A stretch of DNA of 12,762 bases from Competibacteraceae bacterium UBA3908 (GTDB lineage: Bacteria > Pseudomonadota > Gammaproteobacteria > Competibacterales > Competibacteraceae), in the NCBI GenBank assembly GCA_002391525.1, contig DGFE01000216.1, forward strand, positions 1-12,762. The letters run 5' to 3'. Each line of letters starts with the position of its first letter. Position 1 is the stretch's first letter. A program made the translations under genes and the position numbers. Shown piece after piece: positions 1 to 5,816 of this stretch. The notes below the pieces were generated by a model. That model was not told the DNA's origin. It ran no database searches and saw only the letters and a list, made by a program, of their open reading frames with translations.

Positions 1-19
1 AGATGTGTATAAGAGACAG
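1..19 (+). other. Tn5/Nextera mosaic-end adapter remnant (not genomic)
   Basis: Bases 1-19 read AGATGTGTATAAGAGACAG, which is exactly the 19-bp hyperactive Tn5 mosaic end carried by Nextera transposon adapters, in the orientation expected just before an insert. The acs reading frame on the minus strand stays open through it, but the encoded residues stop resembling the family exactly at this boundary: the conserved KTSG is followed by CLLYTS instead of the expected YR(I/V)GPFE. This is untrimmed library adapter at a contig end, not a resident transposon. Any gene call extending below base 20 carries about six spurious residues. Confidence 0.97.
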
Positions 20-1437
20 CCCGAGGTCTTGATCACATCGTCGGAGCGGCCCACGAACCAGAAATAGCCGTCGGCGTCCCGGCTGGCCAGATCGCCGCTC
101 AGATACCAGCCGTCGGCGAAGCACCGCCGGTAACGCTCCTCGTCGTTCAGGTAGCCGCGGAACATGGAGGGCCAGCCAACCCGCAGCGCCAACTCGCCTT
201 CCTCACCGGGACCCAGTAAATCCACACCGCCGTCGGTCCGGCGCTGGACGATGGCGGCCTCGATGCCTGGCAAGGGTCGGCCCATGGAGCCGGGCCGGAT
301 TTCATGGCCGCGAATGTTGGCGATCATGATCGCGCCGGTTTCCGTCTGCCACCAGGTATCGTGGAACGGTTGACCCAGGGCTTCCTGGCTCCAGAGCACG
401 CCCTCGGGATTGAGGGGCTCGCCGACGCTGGCCATCAACCGCAGCGCGCTTAAATCGACCTCCCGCGCGGCTTCCGCGCCGGCCTTCATCAGCATGCGGA
501 TGGCGGTTGGCGCGGTGTACCAGACGTTGACCCGCTCCCGTTCCAGAATCGCGTACCAGCGGCGGGCGTCGAACTCGGCTTCGTCCACCACCAGGGTCGC
601 GCCGTTCGCCAGCGGAGCGATGATGCCGTAGGACACGCCGGTGACCCAGCCGGGATCGGCGGTGCACCAGTAAACGTCGCCAGGTCGCAGATCGAGCGCC
701 AGCCGGCCAGTCAGGCGATGAGCGACCACCGCGTCGTGGACGTGGACCGCCCCCTTGGGCGTGCCCGTCGTGCCGCTGGTGAAATGCAGCAGCGCCATGT
801 CCTCGGGCCGGGTGCGGGGCGGGGGGCGCTGATCCGACTCCGTCGCCAGCAGAGCATGGAAGGAATCGACGCCCGGTTCCCCACCGGCGCCGTCCGCCAG
901 CAGCACCTGCGCCAGCCCCGGCAGAGCGTCGCGCGACGACCGCACCTTGCGTTCGTACAACAGCGTGGTGGTGACCAGCACCCGCGCCTGACTCTTGGCC
1001 AGGCGCACCCGCACCGGCTCCGGACCAAAGGCGGAAAACAGCGGACAGAACACCGCGCCGGCTTTCAGAGTTCCCAGCGCGGTCACGTACAACTCCGGAA
1101 TGCGCCCGGCCAGCGCGCAGACTCGGTCGCCCTGACTGACGCCCAGCCGTTCCAACAGGTTGGCGAACCGGTTGCTCAGGCGAACCAGTTCGGCGTAGGT
1201 GAACGTGCGCCGCTCGCCGTTCTTGCCCAGCCAGATCAGCGCGACCGCCTCGCCCCGGCCCGCGCGCGCATGCCGGTCCACCGCCTCGCAGGCGATGTTC
1301 AGGCCGCCGCCCGGTGAGCCTTCCAGTTCGGCCCGGGCCGCCTCCCAGGAAAAATGGGCCCGCGCCGCCGCGTAATCGGCCAGGTCAGGCGCCGGTTCAC
1401 CCGTTTGCAGCGTTTTGCCTAGCGTCGTCCAGGCCAT
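20..1437 (-). CDS. acs: Acetyl-CoA synthetase (AMP-forming), 3'-truncated by contig end
   Basis: This enzyme activates acetate with ATP and CoA to acetyl-CoA through acetyl-AMP in the cytoplasm. About 472 residues are present and begin MAWTTLGKTLQTGEPAPDLA. The adenylate-forming core motifs are all visible: TSGTTGTPKG at residues 220-229 (phosphate-binding loop), DTWWQTETG at 360-368 with the tryptophan that narrows the acyl pocket to acetate-sized substrates, YLSGD near 445, and GRSDDVIKTS at 463-472, the hinge before the C-terminal subdomain. The sequence breaks at that hinge where the contig ends, so the last roughly 100 residues, including the catalytic lysine that Pat enzymes acetylate, are not seen. 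The start is supported by a GAGGAG Shine-Dalgarno five bases upstream. It resembles the shorter, about 570-residue AcsA type of Bacillus. A propionyl-CoA or other short-chain acyl-CoA synthetase is possible but less likely. It is divergent from the pat-like gene. Confidence 0.93.
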
Positions 1438-1442
1438 GCCGA

Positions 1443-1448
1443 CTCCTC
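1443..1448 (-). promoter_or_regulatory. Ribosome binding site of acs
   Basis: On the minus strand GAGGAG lies five bases before the ATG at 1437. It is a near-ideal Shine-Dalgarno and fixes the acs start. Confidence 0.8.
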
Positions 1449-1477
1449 AACGTTCAAGTGGTGATCGAAGGGGCGAA

Positions 1478-1506
1478 ATTGTAGAGAAAACCCGTGCGGC
1501 TGGCAC
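1478..1506 (-). promoter_or_regulatory. Putative sigma70 promoter of acs
   Basis: Reading the minus strand, GTGCCA (1506-1501) is followed after 17 bases by TACAAT (1483-1478). The -35 element matches four of six consensus positions and the -10 element five of six, with optimal spacing. Transcription would start near 1471, giving a leader of about 34 bases that includes the GAGGAG ribosome site. This is inferred from pattern only; no transcript evidence is available. Confidence 0.55.
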
Positions 1507-1519
1507 AGGTATAACCATT

Positions 1520-1533
1520 GGCCAGCGCTTGCC
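1520..1533. promoter_or_regulatory. Imperfect 14-bp palindrome between divergent acs and pat, possible operator
   Basis: GGCCAGCGCTTGCC matches its reverse complement at 12 of 14 positions. It lies about 14 bp upstream of the acs -35 element and upstream of the pat start, where a shared regulator of both divergent genes could bind. A smaller perfect inverted repeat, GTTA-CCA-TAAC, follows at 1545-1555. I do not recognise a known regulator's consensus in either, and short palindromes occur by chance in GC-rich DNA. Confidence 0.25.
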
Positions 1534-1616
1534 GGCGAAATCGCGTTACCATAACCGAAGTCCTGATTCGACCTTCCGGCCCGCTGCCGGCGGTCACCCT
1601 CGCGCGAGACGCACCC

Positions 1617-4310
1617 ATGACCATTCGCAATCTCGAATACCTGTTCAAGCCCCGCTCCATCGCGGTCGTTGGCCGCGGCAAGCCAGCCGGCGACTCCGAT
1701 GCCACCGTGGAATTCAACCTGATCGAGGGCGGGTTCAAGGGACCGGTGATGCCGGTGAATCCCGATCACCAGTCGATTTCCGGCGTGCTGGCCTACAAGG
1801 ACGTCGCCAGTCTGCCGGTCGTGCCGGAGTTGGCGATTCTGACCACCCCGCTCGAAGAGGCCCCGACCCTGATCGGCGAGTTGGGGGCGCGCGGAACCAA
1901 GGCGGTGCTCCTGCTCAGTCGAGAGGTGCTGCAAGACCATCGCGGGACCAAAACGGCGCTGCTCAGCCAGGACATGCTGCGCAAATACCCGGATCAGGGC
2001 GAATCCCTGAAGCAAAAGATCCTGGAAACCGCCAGACCCTATCTGCTGCGGGTCATGGGGCCGGATCACCTCGGATACGCGGTGCCTTCGGCCAACGTCA
2101 ACGCCAGCCTGAATTCCACCCGGCCGCTGCCGGGTCACATCGCGCTGTTGTGTCAGTCCGCCGCGATCATGCGCAGCGTGATCGACTGGGCCACCGGTCG
2201 CAACATCGGCTTCTCGCACGCGATCTCGGTGGGTATGCGCTGGGATGTGGATTTCGGCGACTTGCTGGATTACCTGCTGCGAGACAGCAATACCCGGGCC
2301 ATTCTGATGTATATGGAAAACACCCGCAACCGCCGCAAGTTCGTCTCCGCCGCCCGCGCCGCCGCCCGGGTCAAGCCGGTGATCGTGCTCAAGCCGCGCG
2401 ACTTCCGGGCCGGACCGGTCGAAGATGCGGTGTACGACGCCGTGTTCCAGCGCGCCGGTCTGCTGCGGGTGAACAACATCGAGCAACTGTTCGGCGCCGC
2501 CGAAACCCTGGCCACCACCAAACCGGTCTACAGCAACCGCCTGACCATCCTCAGCAACAGCTACAGTCTGGCGTTGCTGACCAGCGATACCCTGCTGCGG
2601 CACGGTGGCCATCTGGCCGAGATCAGCGAGGCGACCCGGACGCAGCTGGCGCGCGACTGCCGGCCCGGTTATCCCATCGAGAATCCGGTGGATTTGGGTG
2701 ATACGGCCAGCCCCGACGACTATGGCAAGGCCCTGGATTTACTGTTGCAGGAGCCGGGCACCGATGGCGTGCTGATCATCCATGCCCCGGCCTCGGTGGG
2801 TCGGTCGCTGGAGAGCGCCAGGGCGGTGGTCGAGCGCGCCAAGAGCCGGCGGCTGATCATGACCTGCTGGGTCGGTGAATCGACCGTGGAGCCGGCGCGC
2901 GATCTGTTCAAGGAGGCGCACGTTCCGACCTACGAAGCCCCCGGCGAGGCGGTGGAGGCGTTCATGCGGCTGGCCCAGCACCGGCGCAATCAGGAACTGT
3001 TGATGGAAACCCCGCCCTCGATCCCGGAGGAGTTCACGCCGGATACCGAAACCGCCCGCCGCATCATCCAGATCGCCCTGACCGCCGGCCGCCGTCGGCT
3101 GAACGCCTACGAAACCAGCCAGGTGTTGAACGCCTATGAAATCCCGGTAACGCCGCTGCACTTTGCCGCCACGCCCGAGGCGGCCACCGACCTGGCCCTG
3201 GAGATGGGCGGGCAGGTGGCGCTCAAGATTCTCTCGCCCGACATCGTCAAAAAGTCCGATGTCGGCGGGGTCGCCTTCAATCTGAAAAATCCGCTCGAAG
3301 TGCTGGTGGCCGCCACCGAGATGCTGAAGCGGGTGCGCGAACTCGCCCCCGAGGCGGTGATCGATGGCTTTGCGGTGCAGCCGATGCAGGTCCGGCACGG
3401 CGCCTATGAGTTGATGATCGGCGTGCGCACCGGCCGCCGGTTCGGACCGGTGATCTTCTTTGGCCACGGTGGCACCGAGGCCGAGGTGATCGACGACATC
3501 GCCTACGCCCTGCCGCCGTTGAACATGCAACTGGCGCGTGATCTGATGTCGCGCACCCGGTTGTACCACCGCCTGGTCAGCAATCGTGGTCGGCCCGTCG
3601 ATCTGGACGCCGTGGCCCTGACCCTGATCAAGGTCTCGCAGATGGTGGTCGATCTGGCGGAAGTGGTCGAGATGGAGATCAATCCGATCTGGACGGACGC
3701 CAGCGGCCTGCTGGTGCTGGACGCCAACATCCTGATCGAACCGTCCACGCTGCCGGCGGCGCAGCGGTTGGCGATCTCGCCGTATCCCAAGCAACTGGAG
3801 CGGATTTGCGATCTGCCGGACGGCAGGTCCTTGCTGATCCGGCCGATTCTGCCCGAGGACGAGCCGGAACTGAAGGAACTGATCCGGCGCATGCCTCTCG
3901 AAGACGTGCGGATGCGGTTTTTCCAGCCGTTGCGCGAGTTGCCGCATGAAATGGCGGCGCGGCTGACCCAGCTCGATTACGAGCGGGAGATGGCGTTCGT
4001 GGTCACCGAGCCCAACAGCCTGCCCGGCAAGGGCAAGATTTGGGGAGCGGTGCGCTGCAACGCCGATCCGAACCTGGAGAAAGCCGAGTACGCCATCTTG
4101 ATTGATCGAGCCATGACCGGGCTGGGAATGGGGCCGATGCTGATGCGCTACATCATCGACCATGCCAAGCGGCTCGGCATCAAGGAGTTGTACGGCGAGG
4201 TTTTGCGCGAGAACGAATCGATGCTTCGCTTGAACCGCGCGCTCAATTTCCAGATCCATTCATCGCCGGACGATCCCGGTATAGTCCATGTGTCCCTGCC
4301 GCTGACTTGA
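1617..4310 (+). CDS. pat: Pat/YfiQ-type protein lysine acetyltransferase (NDP-forming acyl-CoA synthetase-like plus GNAT)
   Basis: The protein has 897 residues. From the N-terminus it shows a CoA-binding Rossmann region (1 to about 140, with SIAVVG at 14-19), succinyl-CoA-ligase-like regions (about 150-455), an ATP-grasp domain (about 478-715, with KKSDVGG at 545-551 and EINP near 690) and a GNAT acetyltransferase domain (about 722-897). In the GNAT part AEYAILI carries E824, a candidate for the catalytic glutamate, and GLGMG at 835-839 is the acetyl-CoA pyrophosphate loop. Family members acetylate the catalytic lysine of acetyl-CoA synthetase and switch it off, and this gene diverges from acs. 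The ligase half looks degenerate: the SHTG phosphohistidine loop is absent and shortened around 260-270, and the usual SQSG is CQSA at 179-182. The ATG at 1617 is chosen because MTIRNLEYLFKPRSIAVVG matches the family N-terminus; the frame is open back to a TTG at 1518, but those 33 residues look non-coding. No strong Shine-Dalgarno is visible. Confidence 0.9.
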   Translation: MTIRNLEYLFKPRSIAVVGRGKPAGDSDATVEFNLIEGGFKGPVMPVNPDHQSISGVLAYKDVASLPVVPELAILTTPLEEAPTLIGELGARGTKAVLLLSREVLQDHRGTKTALLSQDMLRKYPDQGESLKQKILETARPYLLRVMGPDHLGYAVPSANVNASLNSTRPLPGHIALLCQSAAIMRSVIDWATGRNIGFSHAISVGMRWDVDFGDLLDYLLRDSNTRAILMYMENTRNRRKFVSAARAAARVKPVIVLKPRDFRAGPVEDAVYDAVFQRAGLLRVNNIEQLFGAAETLATTKPVYSNRLTILSNSYSLALLTSDTLLRHGGHLAEISEATRTQLARDCRPGYPIENPVDLGDTASPDDYGKALDLLLQEPGTDGVLIIHAPASVGRSLESARAVVERAKSRRLIMTCWVGESTVEPARDLFKEAHVPTYEAPGEAVEAFMRLAQHRRNQELLMETPPSIPEEFTPDTETARRIIQIALTAGRRRLNAYETSQVLNAYEIPVTPLHFAATPEAATDLALEMGGQVALKILSPDIVKKSDVGGVAFNLKNPLEVLVAATEMLKRVRELAPEAVIDGFAVQPMQVRHGAYELMIGVRTGRRFGPVIFFGHGGTEAEVIDDIAYALPPLNMQLARDLMSRTRLYHRLVSNRGRPVDLDAVALTLIKVSQMVVDLAEVVEMEINPIWTDASGLLVLDANILIEPSTLPAAQRLAISPYPKQLERICDLPDGRSLLIRPILPEDEPELKELIRRMPLEDVRMRFFQPLRELPHEMAARLTQLDYEREMAFVVTEPNSLPGKGKIWGAVRCNADPNLEKAEYAILIDRAMTGLGMGPMLMRYIIDHAKRLGIKELYGEVLRENESMLRLNRALNFQIHSSPDDPGIVHVSLPLT

Positions 4311-4448
4311 ACGACCCGCCGCCATGGAGACGCGGAACTGGCATGGTTTGGCGACTACTCTAAAGCGTAACGAAATTCCGTGTACTCAGCGGCGGGCTTT
4401 ACTGGAGGTGACGATGATCCGCGCGGCGAGGACGATCCGGGGACAACC
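4311..4448 (+). other. Intergenic region pat-mobA (138 bp), no clear terminator or promoter
   Basis: The stretch 4355-4385 is noticeably less GC-rich than its surroundings, as a promoter might be. The best elements I can place are TTGGCG at 4348-4353 followed by weak -10 candidates at poor spacing. No stem-loop with a T tract follows the pat stop, so read-through from pat is possible. The 3' part contains a strong Shine-Dalgarno and the start of the short out-of-frame ORF at 4414. Confidence 0.4.
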
Positions 4449-4467
4449 ATGGCCGCCGACGGTTTGA
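4414..4467 (+). CDS. Possible 17-codon leader ORF overlapping the mobA start
   Basis: The motif GGAGGTGACG at 4404-4413 sits directly before an ATG at 4414 and is the strongest Shine-Dalgarno in this stretch. The ORF it opens encodes MIRAARTIRGQPWPPTV and stops at 4467, 18 bases inside mobA but in another frame. Such an arrangement can couple translation of a downstream gene to a leader peptide. The peptide has no recognised family, and the site could also be a decayed start. Function is unknown. Confidence 0.3.
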   Translation: MIRAARTIRGQPWPPTV

Positions 4468-5084
4468 CCGCGATTACCGGCGTCGTTCTGGCCGGTGGTC
4501 GCGCCGAGCGGATGGGCGGTCGCGACAAGGGCTTGCTGCCGCTGGCCGGTCAGCCGCTGATCGCGCACGCTGTCCGCCGGTTGCGGCCGCAGGTGGCGGA
4601 ACTGCTGATCAGCGCCAACCGTAATCTGGACGCGTATCGACGGTTCGGTTGTCGGGTGATTGCCGATGGCGACGGCGAATTTCGCGGTCCGCTGGCGGGC
4701 ATCCTGGCGGCGATGCGGGTGGCCGACACTCCGTATCTGCTGACCGCGCCCTGCGATTCGCCCTTATTGCCGCCCGATTACGCCGAGCGAATGTGGGCCG
4801 CGCTGAAGCGGGCTTCGCTCGGCGTGGCTTGCCACGAGGGATGCTGGCAGCCGGTGTTCGCATTGGTGCCGGTCGCCCTGCGGGATGACCTGGCGTCCTG
4901 TTTGGCCGCGGGCGAGAGCGGCGCCGGGCGCTGGCTGCGGCGGCACCAGCCGGCGCCGGTGGAATTTCCCGATTGGCCCGCGTTATTCCGCAACGTCAAT
5001 ACGCCGGAGAACCTGGCGCGGCTGGAGGCGGATTGGATGGTCGTGGGCGACCTCTCGCACGTGGAGGGCCGTGAGCATGATTGA
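4449..5084 (+). CDS. mobA: Molybdenum cofactor guanylyltransferase
   Basis: MobA transfers GMP from GTP to molybdopterin-Mo, giving the guanine dinucleotide cofactor used by DMSO-reductase-family enzymes such as nitrate reductases and formate dehydrogenases. The 211-residue product has the family signature VLAGGRAERMGGRDKG at 13-28 for GTP binding, the PCDSPLLP segment with D103 as the probable magnesium ligand (equivalent to Asp101 in E. coli), and RNVNTPENL at 181-189 near the C-terminus. Length is typical. The ATG at 4449 places the signature at the usual distance from the N-terminus; the frame extends upstream to a GTG at 4380, but those residues are acidic and unlike the family. Its own ribosome site (GGGGAC, five bases upstream) is modest compared with that of the leader ORF at 4414. 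The last 8 bp overlap the DUF721 gene, implying cotranscription with it. The genes using the cofactor are not in the window. Confidence 0.93.
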   Translation: MAADGLTAITGVVLAGGRAERMGGRDKGLLPLAGQPLIAHAVRRLRPQVAELLISANRNLDAYRRFGCRVIADGDGEFRGPLAGILAAMRVADTPYLLTAPCDSPLLPPDYAERMWAALKRASLGVACHEGCWQPVFALVPVALRDDLASCLAAGESGAGRWLRRHQPAPVEFPDWPALFRNVNTPENLARLEADWMVVGDLSHVEGREHD

Positions 5085-5814
5085 GTCCGACGATACCCGC
5101 GCATCCGCTCGACAGCACACCGCGCGACTGTTGAAGATGCTGCGCGGCTACGGACCGACGGCCGAGCCGGTTCCAGCCACCGAGGCCAGGCCAGGCGTGG
5201 CGGCGGAACGCAAGCCGGAAATGGTGGCCGAAGCCGCGACGGCTTACGTCCGGCTGCCAGGCATGATGCCGGTCCGGCAAGCGTCGCCGGTCCCGGTTTC
5301 CGCCGAGGCCCAACCCGCCGCCGCGCCGCCGCGCCGCCGCGCCGGGCAAGGTTCCGTCTCGACGGTGGGCGAACTGCTGGGCCGCCAGCAAGGGACGCTG
5401 GGCGAGTTGATGGCGCGAGCCAACCGGCTGGCCCGGCTGAGTCGGATCTTTCGCGCCTACCTGCCGCCGCATTTGCACGACCACGCGGTGCTGATTCGGT
5501 TGGATCAGGATAGTTGGATCGTGCATACCGACTCGGCCAGTTGGGCCACCCGGCTGCGTTACGCCCTGCACAACATCCGGGAAACCCTGGGCCTGCAACT
5601 GGGTATGCCGCTACCCAAGCCGCACATTCGGGTGGTGCCCGTCGCGCTGCCGGCTCATTCTCCCCGGCCGCCGCTGAGGCTGACCGAGCGGAACGCCAGA
5701 TTGCTGGAAGTCGCCGCGCGCAACCTGTCGGACGAGCGGCTGAGCGCCGCCTTGCGGCGACTGGCGGAACATGCCGGTCCGGCCCGGAAACCGGTGGAGA
5801 GCGACCGACGCTGA
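5077..5814 (+). CDS. DUF721/DciA-family protein, possible helicase-loader relative
   Basis: The product has 245 residues. The N-terminal part (1 to about 92) starts with a basic, probably helical segment (ARQHTARLLKMLRGYG) and continues as an Ala/Pro-rich, probably disordered linker. The DUF721 domain follows at about 93-190: VGELLGRQQGTLGELMARA, RIFRAYLPPHLHDHAVL, and the typical VHTDSASWATRLRYAL. A helical tail (SDERLSAALRRLAEHA) closes it. Members known as DciA bind the replicative helicase DnaB and help load it; most bacteria lacking DnaC-type loaders have one. In the characterised DciA proteins I recall, the KH-like domain comes first and the disordered part second, so this order is reversed and a distinct role is possible. 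The ATG at 5077 has GGAGG nine bases upstream (5063-5067); an in-frame GTG at 5071 is too close to it. It overlaps mobA by 8 bp and ends 2 bp before recC. Confidence 0.8.
   Translation: MIESDDTRASARQHTARLLKMLRGYGPTAEPVPATEARPGVAAERKPEMVAEAATAYVRLPGMMPVRQASPVPVSAEAQPAAAPPRRRAGQGSVSTVGELLGRQQGTLGELMARANRLARLSRIFRAYLPPHLHDHAVLIRLDQDSWIVHTDSASWATRLRYALHNIRETLGLQLGMPLPKPHIRVVPVALPAHSPRPPLRLTERNARLLEVAARNLSDERLSAALRRLAEHAGPARKPVESDRR
5317..5344 (+). repeat. 8-bp tandem repeat, 3.5 copies, inside the DUF721 gene
   Basis: The unit GCCGCCGC is repeated three times and followed by GCCG. It encodes AAAPPRRRA in the linker, passing through all three frames because 8 is not a multiple of 3. Gain or loss of one unit would shift the frame ahead of the DUF721 domain. 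Confidence 0.85.
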
Positions 5815-5816
5815 CC

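Noticed and set aside
1..19. Biological Tn5-like or IS50 transposon end
   Set aside because: The sequence is the engineered mosaic end, it sits at the extreme end of the window, and no transposase gene accompanies it. Library adapter explains it fully.
1518..1616. Upstream TTG extension of pat by 33 residues
   Set aside because: The extra residues do not resemble the family N-terminus, and the region holds the probable promoter elements.
1415..2701. 428-codon plus-strand frame overlapping the start of pat
   Set aside because: It is out of frame with pat, Arg/Gly/Pro-rich and without family features; the pat frame over the same bases matches conserved motifs.
2739..4259. 506-codon open frame on the minus strand opposite pat
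   Set aside because: It is a shadow of the pat reading frame, with no domain and composition typical of antisense frames.
4339..4353. TGGCATGGTTTGGCG resembling a sigma54 -24/-12 promoter
   Set aside because: The GG-to-GC distance is one base too short and the -12 element is not TTGC, so it does not fit the strict sigma54 spacing.
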